Of a DNA stretch of 55,825 nucleotides, positions 18,374-27,969 are shown piece by piece. The notes under the pieces are model-generated. The model was given only the letters and a program-made list of their open reading frames with translations. It ran no database searches and had not been told where the DNA came from. The translations under genes were made by a program, and so were the position numbers. This stretch comes from Gammaproteobacteria bacterium (lineage in GTDB: Bacteria > Pseudomonadota > Gammaproteobacteria > RBG-16-57-12). The stretch's first letter is position 1. Every line of letters starts with the position of its first letter. The stretch lies in the NCBI GenBank assembly GCA_021647245.1, contig JAKIVC010000021.1:1-55825 (forward strand), in the 5' to 3' direction.

Positions 18374-19261
18374 ATGAAGACACATCTCACCGTAGGACTG
18401 GTTCAACAACAGCTCGCTCCAAGCCGGGAAGATAACCTTTCAATCTCAGTTGAAGGTATCCGCGAGGCCCATGAACAAGGTGCCAAGCTGGTTTTGTTAC
18501 AAGAGCTGCATACTGGCCCCTATTTTTGCCAAACGGAAGAGACCCGTCACTTTGATCTTGCTGAAACGATCCCCGGCCCCAGCACTGAGCAGCTGGGCCA
18601 GCTCGCCGCAGAGCTGAATATTGTTATCGTCGCATCACTTTTTGAACACCGCGCACCCGGCCTCTACCACAATACTGCGGTGGTTATCGAAACGGATGGC
18701 TCCCTGGCCGGACGCTATCGAAAAATGCATATCCCCGATGATCCCGGTTTTTATGAGAAATTTTACTTCGCACCCGGTGACCTAGGCTTCACACCGATAG
18801 CGACCTCGGTGGGGAAGCTGGGGATACTGATTTGCTGGGATCAGTGGTACCCCGAAGCGGCGCGCCTGATGGCCATGAGGGGTGCAGAGTTACTACTCTA
18901 CCCCACGGCAATTGGCTGGGATCCCAGTGACGACGATACAGAGCAGCAACGGCAACGGGATGCCTGGATAACAATCCAACGCAGCCATGCCATCGCCAAT
19001 GGCCTGCCGGTGCTTTCATGTAACCGTTGTGGACATGAACCAGACCCTAGTGCGCAGGGGTTGGGCATCCAGTTTTGGGGGGGGAGCTTTATCTGTGGCC
19101 CGCAGGGTGAATTACTATGCCGTGCAGAAGAGGAGCCGCAGATATTGGTCACGACGATTGATAAAGCACGTACAGAGCAGGTTCGGCGGATTTGGCCCTA
19201 CTTCAGAGACCGTAGAATCGATGCATTTCATGATCTCACCCGTCGCTATGGAAATGAGTAA
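18374..19261 (+). CDS. aguB: N-carbamoylputrescine amidase
   Basis: A 295-residue carbon-nitrogen hydrolase with the Glu-Lys-Cys triad. Glu is in LLQELHTGPYFC, Lys in GRYRKMHIPDDPGFYEKF, and Cys in GILICWDQWYPEAARL. DPGFYEKFYF is typical of N-carbamoylputrescine amidases. It releases putrescine, CO2 and ammonia. It is 27 bases after aguA and clearly co-transcribed. Confidence 0.95.
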   Translation: MKTHLTVGLVQQQLAPSREDNLSISVEGIREAHEQGAKLVLLQELHTGPYFCQTEETRHFDLAETIPGPSTEQLGQLAAELNIVIVASLFEHRAPGLYHNTAVVIETDGSLAGRYRKMHIPDDPGFYEKFYFAPGDLGFTPIATSVGKLGILICWDQWYPEAARLMAMRGAELLLYPTAIGWDPSDDDTEQQRQRDAWITIQRSHAIANGLPVLSCNRCGHEPDPSAQGLGIQFWGGSFICGPQGELLCRAEEEPQILVTTIDKARTEQVRRIWPYFRDRRIDAFHDLTRRYGNE

Positions 19262-19297
19262 AATCACCCCACTTGCAATTATTTAGGCCTTTATCTA

Positions 19298-20494
19298 ATG
19301 AAGAACAGCCCTACCCGCTCACTCTTTGGCGATATTTCAAAGCAGCAGTTTTTATCTGAATATTGGCAAAAGAAGCCACTGTTGATCCGGGGCGCACTTC
19401 CCGATTTCAGGTCACCCATATCAGCCGATGAACTGGCTGGCCTAGCCTGCGAAGATGAAGTTGAGTCACGCATTGTGATCGAGAAGGGTGGCAATCACCC
19501 GTGGGAGCTTCGCCACGGCCCATTCGAAGAGCATGACTTTTCCAACCTACCTGAAAGCCATTGGACGCTGCTACTACAAGAGGCTAATAAACAGATACCC
19601 GAGCTGGCCGAGCTGCTCGATATCTTCAACTTCATTCCCAGTTGGTGGCTAGATGATATCATGATCAGCTACTCACCCGACCAAGGGACGGTTGGCCCTC
19701 ACTATGATCGTTATGATGTGTTTTTACTACAGGTTGAGGGCCGAAAAAACTGGCAGATAAATACCCTGCCAGTTGATGAAGATAACGTCATTGATGATAT
19801 CGAACTGCGCATCATGAAAACATTCCACAGCGAAGACCAGTGGACGCTTGAAGCCGGTGATATCCTCTACCTTCCACCGGGTGTTGCGCATCATGGAGTT
19901 GCTCAAGGTGAGAGCCTTACCTACTCAATTGGCTACCGCGCACTCTCACAAAGCGAGCTACTTGCCAGCTATTTTGATTTTATATTGGAACAGCACGATG
20001 GAAAACGACACTTATCTGACCCCGCACTCACCGTGCAGGCACACCCAAGCGAAATCACCCCGGAAACAATCAAAAGAGTGACCATGTTACTACGTGAAAT
20101 GCCGCTCGACAGCGACAGTATCGGGCGCTGGTTTGGCCGTTTTATAACCGAACCGAATCAACCCATGGCGCGCTATTTACCTGAGCAGCCATTCACCCGC
20201 CAGCAGTGCTTACAACACTTTAAAACAAACCCTCTCACTCGCCATGCCCACTGCCGATTTAACTTCATCACCCTCGCCAGTGGTGCCATTAATCTCTATA
20301 TCGATGGTGATGAGCACCTACTAAATCCAGAGCAGGTCGGTTTTGGGCATATCATTTGTGATCAGTCCCACTATTGTCACCAGGAGCTCTCCCCCTACCT
20401 CAATGATCCACTGCTAAGCCGTCTACTGCTGCGCTGGATAAGTGATGGCGCACTCTATTTCACTGATGAAAAACAAGAGGTGACCGAAGTTTAA
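19298..20494 (+). CDS. roxA: ribosomal protein L16 arginine hydroxylase (cupin, RoxA/YcfD-like)
   Basis: A 398-residue JmjC-type cupin oxygenase. The iron ligands are the H-x-D in VGPHYDRYDVFLLQ and the distal histidine in LPPGVAHHGVA. The opening FLSEYWQKKPLLIRGA and the C-terminal winged-helix dimer region match YcfD, which hydroxylates an arginine of ribosomal protein L16 using 2-oxoglutarate and O2. It lies 36 bases after aguB. Confidence 0.92.
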   Translation: MKNSPTRSLFGDISKQQFLSEYWQKKPLLIRGALPDFRSPISADELAGLACEDEVESRIVIEKGGNHPWELRHGPFEEHDFSNLPESHWTLLLQEANKQIPELAELLDIFNFIPSWWLDDIMISYSPDQGTVGPHYDRYDVFLLQVEGRKNWQINTLPVDEDNVIDDIELRIMKTFHSEDQWTLEAGDILYLPPGVAHHGVAQGESLTYSIGYRALSQSELLASYFDFILEQHDGKRHLSDPALTVQAHPSEITPETIKRVTMLLREMPLDSDSIGRWFGRFITEPNQPMARYLPEQPFTRQQCLQHFKTNPLTRHAHCRFNFITLASGAINLYIDGDEHLLNPEQVGFGHIICDQSHYCHQELSPYLNDPLLSRLLLRWISDGALYFTDEKQEVTEV

Positions 20495-20637
20495 TGTACC
20501 CAAAAAACTTACCGAAAGGGTGAATGTTTACTCGAGCTTACTGTCTACCTCTCGAGTTAATAAACTTATTGTGGCCTTTTCACGAGAGGCCGCAAAGATC
20601 TCCCTCATTATCATATTCTTATCATAGGAGTTACTTC

Positions 20638-21009
20638 ATGCCACGTATTACAACCATCTCGCTACTCATTATCGCTCTGCTTCTCAGTGCAGGCTGTAGT
20701 CAGGTTGCAGATAACGGGTCAACAGAAAAACAGGCTTGGCAGTTAATTGACCAAGGGGCTCTGCTGCTTGACGTACGAACACCAGAAGAGTACCAACAAG
20801 GGCACCTCTACAATGCACTTCTAATTCCACATGATCAGCTTGCCAATCGAATCAGTGAGTTGGGAGGGGATAAATCACGCGCAATCGTCCTCTATTGCCG
20901 TAGTGGTGGACGTGCTGGGAAAGCTGAAGCAGTTCTACGTGAGCACGGCTTTACCGATGTGTTAAACGCAGGTGGCTATCAGGATATGATGGAGGCAAAG
21001 CGCAATTAA
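20638..21009 (+). CDS. rhodanese-domain lipoprotein
   Basis: A 123-residue protein starting at ATG 20638, with TAGGAG upstream. The open frame extends 38 codons further, but without a signal sequence at its start. The N-terminus is a lipoprotein signal peptide with lipobox LLLSAGC (Cys about residue 20). A single rhodanese domain follows, with LLLDVRTPEEYQQGHL and the catalytic cysteine in VLYCRSGGRAGKAE. It is probably anchored in the periplasm and could handle persulfide sulfur. It ends the plus-strand run before a strong shared terminator. Confidence 0.9.
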   Translation: MPRITTISLLIIALLLSAGCSQVADNGSTEKQAWQLIDQGALLLDVRTPEEYQQGHLYNALLIPHDQLANRISELGGDKSRAIVLYCRSGGRAGKAEAVLREHGFTDVLNAGGYQDMMEAKRN

Positions 21010-21038
21010 TCACTGCCTGATGCTCAAGAGAGCAACAA

Positions 21039-21076
21039 AAAAGGCCCAGCCGGTTTTGACACCGGCTGGGCCTTTT
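21039..21076. terminator. bidirectional Rho-independent terminator
   Basis: A perfect 16-bp stem, AAAAGGCCCAGCCGGT (21039-21054), loop TTTGAC, ACCGGCTGGGCCTTTT (21061-21076). A-rich and T-rich ends serve both strands. It separates the converging rhodanese gene (plus) and the propeller gene ending at 21101 (minus), and marks the end of the long minus-strand cytochrome region. Confidence 0.93.
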
Positions 21077-21100
21077 AATGTGTTAACAACCACTTGCCTA

Positions 21101-22342
21101 TCAGTAATCAAACTCACGGAAAAGTGCTACGCCGCCAAAGCTACCTAGCCATACCGAACCGTTATCCGCTTCAGCCATTGAGAATACATTATCACTAAAG
21201 AGGCCATCCAGCTTGGTTTTAACATCAAAACCTTTTCCATCTCCCTTGAACTTGGCAAGGCCTTTACTTGTACCCGCCCAGATGTCGCCAAACTTATCTT
21301 TGTGCAGCATAAAGATATGATTAGCAGGTAGGCCATCAGACTGAGTATAAGTCTTCCAGTTTTCACCATCAAACATCGATAGACCCGCGCCCCAAGTACC
21401 ACACCAGACATTGCCGTCATCATCGATAACCAGAGAGATGATGTAATTGGGGTTAAATGCAATATCAACCTCTTCCAGCCCCTGCTCTACTTTTTGACGT
21501 GCATGGTGCTTACTGGCATCACCCGGGTCATTGGTAAATTTAATATCATCCTTCACCTCATCATACTTGGCACCCAAGCCATCGTCATGATTCCATGAGC
21601 TCCACTTACCGTCACGGAAAAGAGTCAAACCACCCTCTGTGGCCAACCAGACATCACCATTTTTACCCTCTTGAAGCCCATAAACCCAATCATTGGCCAG
21701 CCCATTATTTGTGTTATTCACGGTATGGGTTACCCAAGCATCCGGGTTATCAAGCTCACCACCACGAATCAAAGTAGCACCTGACCAAGTTGCCACCCAG
21801 ACATCACCATTTGCAGTGGTCATTGCATCATAGACAAACTGATCACCCAGCCCTTCCGGAATGTTATAGTTTTTCCAGCTACCTTTTTGAGTGTCATAGA
21901 GGCTCAACCCGCCGCCATAAGTACCCGCAGCAATTTTTCCATTAATTTTACTGACATGGAAAACACCATTAGAGAGCAGCGCTTCACTATTTACGTTGTG
22001 TGAAATGTGACTACCCGTTGTCATGTCATACTCGATGACACCCCCCGATGTTCCCACCCAGGCAATATTTCCATCAACAAAGATACTCTTGACATTGCGC
22101 TGACCAACATTAAAGTGGGTAAAGCGATCATAAGCATTATGAGCCGTAGGCAGCCTAGGCTGAGCTGCGGCAGGCATTGCTGAGGCATTTGCGGCCACTG
22201 GCATAACAGGCGCAGGATTACTCTGTTGAGAAGCGGGCATAACGATCGGTGCAGGTGTGGATTGACTGCTTCCGGCATTGTATGCCAGACCACCCACCAC
22301 TGCCGCGACAGCAACAACAATCCCCAGTGTCTTAAAGTTCAT
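21101..22342 (-). CDS. exported two-component-regulator-type beta-propeller protein
   Basis: A 413-residue protein with an N-terminal hydrophobic segment (about 4-23, GIVVAVAAVVGGLAYNAG), then a Pro/Ala-rich linker (25-65). The rest is built of Reg_prop blades, each with a pattern like VWxGTxxG: IAWVGTSGG, VWVATWSG, VWLATEGG, VWCGTWGAG, IWAGTSKG and VWLGSFGG. The blades form a WD-like propeller. There is no kinase or receiver domain, so it is not a signalling kinase. The segment could anchor it in the inner membrane or be a signal peptide. It is a paralogue of the next protein. Function is unknown; the position after ccmI suggests a periplasmic role linked to cytochromes. Confidence 0.75.
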   Translation of the reverse strand: MNFKTLGIVVAVAAVVGGLAYNAGSSQSTPAPIVMPASQQSNPAPVMPVAANASAMPAAAQPRLPTAHNAYDRFTHFNVGQRNVKSIFVDGNIAWVGTSGGVIEYDMTTGSHISHNVNSEALLSNGVFHVSKINGKIAAGTYGGGLSLYDTQKGSWKNYNIPEGLGDQFVYDAMTTANGDVWVATWSGATLIRGGELDNPDAWVTHTVNNTNNGLANDWVYGLQEGKNGDVWLATEGGLTLFRDGKWSSWNHDDGLGAKYDEVKDDIKFTNDPGDASKHHARQKVEQGLEEVDIAFNPNYIISLVIDDDGNVWCGTWGAGLSMFDGENWKTYTQSDGLPANHIFMLHKDKFGDIWAGTSKGLAKFKGDGKGFDVKTKLDGLFSDNVFSMAEADNGSVWLGSFGGVALFREFDY

Positions 22343-22380
22343 CTTCTGCTTCCTTCTAAGTTTTATCTATTTCAAGTTGC

Positions 22381-23481
22381 TCATCGCGCAAGTATTGCTA
22401 CACCATTTCGTGTGCCAACCCAAACCCTGTTATCTTGCGTCACTGTAATATCGTAAACATTATTGTCCAGTAAGCCATTACTGCTGTTGTAAGTAAACCA
22501 GCGGCTACCATCGAAGCCACTCAGACCACGATTAGTACCAAACCAGAGCATGCCATCAGCGCCTTCGGCAATGCTGTAGACAATATTCCCGGCCAAGCCT
22601 TCGTTGGTGGTGTAATTTGTCCAGCTTGTACCATCGTAGCGGGCGACACCACCACCCCATGTTCCTGCCCAGACAGCACCATCTTGCGCCACCTCAATAT
22701 CAAAAACATAATTGGGATTAAAGGTCTCAACACCATTTGTAGTGATACTCAAGTCATGTCGGCTACGCGTGCCCAAGCCAGTATTATCACTCACAGGAAG
22801 GGAGGTTCCATTTGAAGCCCCTAGCCCCTCATTATGAGTCCAGACGTGCCACGTTACGCCGTCGTACATGTTGACACCGCCCTCGGTACCAATCCAGACA
22901 CGATCCTGCTCATCTATATCCAGACCATAAACCCACTCATTAACCAGCTCTTCAAGGTAGGTACTGAAAACTTCGGTTTCGCCATCAATACGATTAAGCC
23001 CAGCCCAAGTTCCTACCCAGATAGTCCCATCTTTTTGTTCTGCAAAAGAGTAGACCCAATAATCTGCCAGTCCATGCATCGGGAAGTAGGTTTTCCACTC
23101 GCCATCACGATAACGTGACATCCCCCCCCCATCGGTGCCGAACCACTTGTATCCTTTGCTGTCTGTGTAGATAGCGAAGACATACTCATTGGCCAGGCCA
23201 TCTTCACGGGTATAGGTTGCCTTCATGTCATTGGTTTGAAGGTCGATCTGCAGCACACCCACCGAAGTCCCGATCCAGAGCGAATTGGTGGTGGTATCTT
23301 CGGCAACAGAGCGCACATAGACACCCTCACCAACCTGAAAGCTCTCTTGAATTCTATAGGGCGCTTGCGCCGCGACCTCTGCCGCTGTTGGTGTGGAAGT
23401 GGGCGCCGTTTTATCTGCGTCACTACAGCCACTTAAAAGAGCGACTGCCGCTGCGACTGCCACTATCAGACGATGGTTCAT
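22381..23481 (-). CDS. beta-propeller lipoprotein (Reg_prop repeats)
   Basis: A 366-residue protein. The signal peptide ends in lipobox ALLSGC (Cys about residue 19). The propeller blades are SLWIGTSVG, KWFGTDGGG, IWVGTWAG, VWIGTEGG, VWAGTWGGG, LWFGTNRG and VWVGTRNG, suggesting seven blades. Sequence and blade order parallel the adjacent protein at 21101-22342, so the two arose by duplication. Lipid anchoring places it at a membrane facing the periplasm or the surface. The ligand is unknown. Confidence 0.78.
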   Translation of the reverse strand: MNHRLIVAVAAAVALLSGCSDADKTAPTSTPTAAEVAAQAPYRIQESFQVGEGVYVRSVAEDTTTNSLWIGTSVGVLQIDLQTNDMKATYTREDGLANEYVFAIYTDSKGYKWFGTDGGGMSRYRDGEWKTYFPMHGLADYWVYSFAEQKDGTIWVGTWAGLNRIDGETEVFSTYLEELVNEWVYGLDIDEQDRVWIGTEGGVNMYDGVTWHVWTHNEGLGASNGTSLPVSDNTGLGTRSRHDLSITTNGVETFNPNYVFDIEVAQDGAVWAGTWGGGVARYDGTSWTNYTTNEGLAGNIVYSIAEGADGMLWFGTNRGLSGFDGSRWFTYNSSNGLLDNNVYDITVTQDNRVWVGTRNGVAILAR

Positions 23482-23626
23482 TTTTTATTCCTTGCACGCC
23501 ATTTTCAAGCTAAATATAACACGAGACCCCGGCTCAATTCACCCATTCTGCAACCGCAATGTAAAAATAACGCTTCACATTGAGGCGGCAGAGGCGAGTG
23601 ATTAAACAGGGGCCCCCATAAATAAC

Positions 23627-24886
23627 TTACTCAATAATATTGTTAATAATCAGATTTACCTCATTACCATCAGATAACCGGATAACACCACTCAGCCCTT
23701 CAACATCACCAGGACCCGGCATCGCGGTTCCGGATTTACTCACCCGGGCGCCAATCACCAACTCAGAGAAGCTGGATAGCTTCATTTCTGGAGTCATCGC
23801 CATCGAGTCATCCAGTGTAAATGACATCGGCAAGTCACTTACTTGCTTACGAAGTATCGCCAAAGGCATTTTGGGGCCATTAGCAGCGCGAGCAAAAATA
23901 AACACCACATCATCAGGTGATACCTGTGCACTGATAGCCGGATCCAGCTCTACCGTGCCACGCACCACTGCGCTTACAGCCGCTTGGGTGCCGCTCTGTT
24001 CTGGCGCGGCTTGGCCGAGAAGTTGATATATTTCACTCAGATTAGCCTCAATCATCTGTGCATTCTCACTCCCTTGAGGCATCAGGCCAAGTAGTTGCTC
24101 CCAATAGCGTTTTGCCTCTGCCCAATCTTTTGCTTGATAAGCACCGGTACCGGCCAACCAGAGTGACTTGGTGTGATTTGGATCAAGCTGTATCGCACGT
24201 ATCACCGCCTCCATTGGCTTACCTTGAAGGCTGCGGTCGTTGGCAAGTGCCTGCGCATCGGCATAATCAGCGTAGAGGTCTGGACTCTCAACTTGCTGCT
24301 TGGAAATTGCGTTTGCATACGATTGTGCAGAAGCACCATATTGTTGAACAAAATAGTAAGAACGCCCTAGCATAGCCCAACCTTCAGCATCATCCGGATT
24401 CGCCTCTAGCCGCTGAGTAAGCGTGGCAATCATCTCCTCAACATTACTGCCTTGATGGCCTTCAGCGTCAACCTGCGCCTGAATCAGTGATGGATCAAAA
24501 GCCTCAGGACCACCACCAAACGAGTTATAGAAGGCGATTGTCAGAATAGGTAGTGCAATGATAATGACCCATGCAGAAGCCTTTGCCGCCATCGCATTGG
24601 CAATTTTATCACCACTGCTCTGCATCTCTTTCTCAGCCTGGGTTGATTCAAGCAGTTCACGTTCGGTATCTTGCTTCGCAAGCTCGAACTGTTCTTGGCT
24701 GAGTGTACCGTTGCTCAGGTCACGCTCAAGCTCAGTGATCTGATCTTTAAACACGGCAATGCTCAGCTCATCACGTTTGCTTTGGTCCGCCTCAACATCC
24801 CCAACGGTCTCTTGAAAGAGCGGCGGAATAACAAACAGAAGTGCTGCAATAATAAGCAATACGACAATAACCCAGAAAAACATCAT
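23627..24886 (-). CDS. ccmI: cytochrome c biogenesis protein CcmI (CycH)
   Basis: A 419-residue protein with two N-terminal transmembrane helices (about 2-22 and 103-123) and a TPR region (about 150-300, with DDAEGWAMLGRSYYFVQQYG). A C-terminal periplasmic domain (about 305-419, PLAILRKQVSDLPMSFTLDDS) follows. CcmI holds apocytochrome for heme ligation with CcmF and CcmH. The start overlaps ccmH by four bases. Confidence 0.93.
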   Translation of the reverse strand: MMFFWVIVVLLIIAALLFVIPPLFQETVGDVEADQSKRDELSIAVFKDQITELERDLSNGTLSQEQFELAKQDTERELLESTQAEKEMQSSGDKIANAMAAKASAWVIIIALPILTIAFYNSFGGGPEAFDPSLIQAQVDAEGHQGSNVEEMIATLTQRLEANPDDAEGWAMLGRSYYFVQQYGASAQSYANAISKQQVESPDLYADYADAQALANDRSLQGKPMEAVIRAIQLDPNHTKSLWLAGTGAYQAKDWAEAKRYWEQLLGLMPQGSENAQMIEANLSEIYQLLGQAAPEQSGTQAAVSAVVRGTVELDPAISAQVSPDDVVFIFARAANGPKMPLAILRKQVSDLPMSFTLDDSMAMTPEMKLSSFSELVIGARVSKSGTAMPGPGDVEGLSGVIRLSDGNEVNLIINNIIE

Positions 24887-25380
24887 TTACTTTCATCTCC
24901 TGACGACTGCTTTAACAGCGATTTCACTCGTGCGAGCTCATCTGATGAGAGCTGCTCTTCAGCAGCCTCAACACTATTTCTACGACGTGCTCTAATATTC
25001 ATGACCAAAACCCCCAACCCTACCGCAAAGAGAATAAAAGGGCCAAACCAAAGAACATAAGTTGTGGGCTGAACAGGTGGACGATAAAGAATAAAATCAC
25101 CGTAACGCACAACCATATAATCGACAATTTCCTCTTCCGTTTTACCTGCAACGAGCATCTCTCTCACCTGATTTCGCAGATCCACCGCCAACTCGGCATC
25201 AGAGTCGGCAATGGTCTGATTTTGACAAACCAGGCAGCGCAGCTCAAAAGAGATCTCCATTACTTTTTCTTCAAGAACGGTATCTTTGGCCATCGGCTTC
25301 GCTTCCATAGCCATCACTGAAGTGCTTACCAACACCAACAGCAGCGCAACTGTGCACTGAACTCGACTCATTAAACGCAT
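24883..25380 (-). CDS. ccmH: cytochrome c biogenesis protein CcmH
   Basis: A 165-residue protein with a signal peptide (1-24) and the redox motif LRCLVCQNQ (Cys 49 and Cys 52). One transmembrane helix (about 107-126) and an acidic cytosolic tail follow. CcmH keeps the apocytochrome CXXCH cysteines reduced. The E. coli CcmH is a fusion of CcmH and CcmI; here the two are separate genes, as in Pseudomonas and Rhodobacter. Confidence 0.95.
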   Translation of the reverse strand: MRLMSRVQCTVALLLVLVSTSVMAMEAKPMAKDTVLEEKVMEISFELRCLVCQNQTIADSDAELAVDLRNQVREMLVAGKTEEEIVDYMVVRYGDFILYRPPVQPTTYVLWFGPFILFAVGLGVLVMNIRARRRNSVEAAEEQLSSDELARVKSLLKQSSGDESK

Positions 25381-25943
25381 GCCTCAACCGCCTCCCGCGA
25401 AACCTGATTTTGTCGATCAGCCATTTTAAGCTGCTCGACCAGAGGAAGAATACAGTTACGAAGAATATCGGGAGTTAAAGACCCGATTACCTTGTGAACC
25501 ACCGTGCCATTTTTATCAATCAAAAATGTTTCAGGCGTACCCGTCACGCCATAATCGATGCCAACACGACCCTCTTCATCATATGCATTCACAACATAGG
25601 GGTCACCGGTACGGCGTAAAACCAAGCGTGCATCTTCACGCTTGTCTTTATAATTAAGGCCATAAACGTCCACCAACCTTGAGTTTTTAAGCTCCATTAA
25701 CAACGGGTGCTCATATTTACAGGTCACGCACCACGAGGCCCACACATTCAACAGGTAGACCTTGCCCAGCATATCATCGCGGCTAATGCTCTTTTCGGGC
25801 TGCAACAGCTGGGGCAGGTTAAAGTCTGGCGCTGCTTTGCCAATGAATGGCGAGGGCACTTCCCGTGGCTTAAGGCTTAACCCCGCAAACAGAAAGCCTG
25901 CCAGCACTAAAAACAGAACCAATGGGATAATATATTTAACCAT
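25371..25943 (-). CDS. ccmG: thiol:disulfide interchange protein CcmG/DsbE
   Basis: A 190-residue membrane-anchored thioredoxin-like protein. The N-terminal helix is residues 5-24. The active site is WASWCVTCKYEHP (Cys 72 and Cys 75). The GVTGTPETFLID stretch provides the cis-proline. It supplies reductant to CcmH and apocytochrome. Its start overlaps the ccmF stop, and its end overlaps ccmH. Confidence 0.95.
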   Translation of the reverse strand: MVKYIIPLVLFLVLAGFLFAGLSLKPREVPSPFIGKAAPDFNLPQLLQPEKSISRDDMLGKVYLLNVWASWCVTCKYEHPLLMELKNSRLVDVYGLNYKDKREDARLVLRRTGDPYVVNAYDEEGRVGIDYGVTGTPETFLIDKNGTVVHKVIGSLTPDILRNCILPLVEQLKMADRQNQVSREAVEACV

Positions 25944-27937
25944 CAGACACTCCCTTCAGCCGCCGCTGGCTTTTTGTCATCACTGACCAACAATTTTTTC
26001 TTAGCCCGAACTCGGTAGCGCTTATCAGAGACCGCCACTAGACCACCCAGCGCCATAATGAAGCACCCCGCCCAGATCCAGTTAACAAATGGCTTGTAGT
26101 AAACACGCACACTCCATGCACCATTACCCACCGGCTCCCCAAGGGAAACATAGAGATCCCGGAATATCCCGCTGTCGATACCCGCTTCGGTCATCGGCAT
26201 GGTTTGAATGCGATAGGTGCGTTTTTCCGGATGCAGGACAACATAATCCTTACCATCTTTAAGCACCTGAATAGTGCCCATATTTGAGTCATAATTTGGC
26301 CCTGTCACCATGGCAACGCCGTCAAAGCGGAAGACGTATCCATCCATCTCTACAGTCTGACCAACTTCCATACGCATATCTTTCTCTTGCTCATAGGTCT
26401 CAACCATCGTAATACCGACAATAAGCACGGCAATACCGAAATGCGCCAGTTGCATACCATAAAAATTACGTGGAATTCTCTTTAGTCGCGCAAATATTGA
26501 GCCTTTACTACTTGCAGCAGTCAGGCGGTCATAGAACTGGCGTATCATTGACGCTGTAATCCACACCGCAAGAATTAAGGTAACGCTGGTCATCGCGTGC
26601 CACTCGCCCATGGTAAAGGGCAGTAACAGACCAATGACGATCGACGCGATAAAGGCCCAGCGCAGACGCAACCAGAGGTCAGGTACTGAGGCTCCTTTCC
26701 AGCGCGCCAATGGCCCAATACCCATCAAAAACAGCAGTGGCAACATCAACGGCACAAATACCGCATTGAAGTAAGGGGGTCCAACCGAAATCTTACCCAT
26801 CCCCATTGAATCCAACAGCAAGGGATAGAGTGTTCCCAGCAGTACCGCTGCCATTGCCACTATCAGCAGCACATTGTTAGTCAGTAGCAGTGACTCGCGG
26901 GAAAAGAGCTGAAAACGCCCGCCAAGGCCGACTTTTGGCGCACGCCATGCGTAAAGCGCCAACGAAACACCAATGGTAACCAGCAAGAACATCAGAATGA
27001 AACCACCACGTTCAGGGTCTGTTGCAAAGGCGTGTACCGAGGTCAGAACCCCTGAGCGTACCAAGAAAGCACCCAATAGACTTAACGAAAATGCAAAAAT
27101 CGCTAGCAGTACCGTCCAGTTTTTAAAGCTACCTCGCTTTTCGGTAACGATAAGCGAATGAAGCAACGCAGTACCCACCAGCCATGGCATGAACGATGCG
27201 TTTTCGACTGGATCCCAGAACCACCAACCGCCCCAGCCAAGTTCATAATATGCCCACCAAGAACCCAGTGCGATACCAATCGTCAGGAAGACCCAGGCGA
27301 GTATTGTCCATGGGCGCGACCAGCGAGCCCACGTGGAATCAAGACGACCACTCAGCAGTGCCGCAATGGCAAAAGCAAAGGCAACCGCAAAACCGACATA
27401 CCCTAAATAGAGCATGGGTGGGTGAATCACCAAGCCGGGATCCTGCAGCAGTGGATTAAGGTCGCGACCATCGAGTGGTGCGGGGAACAGGCGATCAAAA
27501 GGATCGGATGTCAACAGCATAAAGAGTATGAAGCCCACCGTGATAACACCCATAACACCCAATACACGGGCGACCATGTCCAGCGGCAGGTTCTTGCTAA
27601 AGACCGCAACACCGACTATCCAGAGTGTGAGCGATGTCACCCAGAAGAGCATTGACCCCTCATGCCCACCCCAGACACCGGCAATTTTATATTGTATGGG
27701 GAGGTAACTATTAGAGTGCCCTGCCACGTATAAAACAGAGAAATCATCTGTTACGAAGGCATAAGTCAAACAGACATATGAAATTGCCGTGAAAACAAAC
27801 AATCCGGTCGCCACCGGGCGGGCCAGCGCCATCCAAGGGTGAATGCCCTTGGCCGCGCCAATTATCGGCAGGGTACCTAGCACCACCGCCATACAGAGCG
27901 CCAGGATTAACGAAAAGTGACCAATCTCTGGGATCAT
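25943..27937 (-). CDS. ccmF: heme lyase CcmF
   Basis: A 664-residue polytopic protein, the usual CcmF length. The heme-handling WWD motif is GWGGWWFWDPVENASFMPW (about 232-250). Conserved histidines flank it in HEGSMLFW and HPPMLYLGYVG. It attaches heme from CcmE to apocytochrome in the System I pathway. It sits 32 bases after ccmE. Confidence 0.97.
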   Translation of the reverse strand: MIPEIGHFSLILALCMAVVLGTLPIIGAAKGIHPWMALARPVATGLFVFTAISYVCLTYAFVTDDFSVLYVAGHSNSYLPIQYKIAGVWGGHEGSMLFWVTSLTLWIVGVAVFSKNLPLDMVARVLGVMGVITVGFILFMLLTSDPFDRLFPAPLDGRDLNPLLQDPGLVIHPPMLYLGYVGFAVAFAFAIAALLSGRLDSTWARWSRPWTILAWVFLTIGIALGSWWAYYELGWGGWWFWDPVENASFMPWLVGTALLHSLIVTEKRGSFKNWTVLLAIFAFSLSLLGAFLVRSGVLTSVHAFATDPERGGFILMFLLVTIGVSLALYAWRAPKVGLGGRFQLFSRESLLLTNNVLLIVAMAAVLLGTLYPLLLDSMGMGKISVGPPYFNAVFVPLMLPLLFLMGIGPLARWKGASVPDLWLRLRWAFIASIVIGLLLPFTMGEWHAMTSVTLILAVWITASMIRQFYDRLTAASSKGSIFARLKRIPRNFYGMQLAHFGIAVLIVGITMVETYEQEKDMRMEVGQTVEMDGYVFRFDGVAMVTGPNYDSNMGTIQVLKDGKDYVVLHPEKRTYRIQTMPMTEAGIDSGIFRDLYVSLGEPVGNGAWSVRVYYKPFVNWIWAGCFIMALGGLVAVSDKRYRVRAKKKLLVSDDKKPAAAEGSV

Positions 27938-27969
27938 TAAAAATACTCCTCAAACCTTACCGGCTATTA

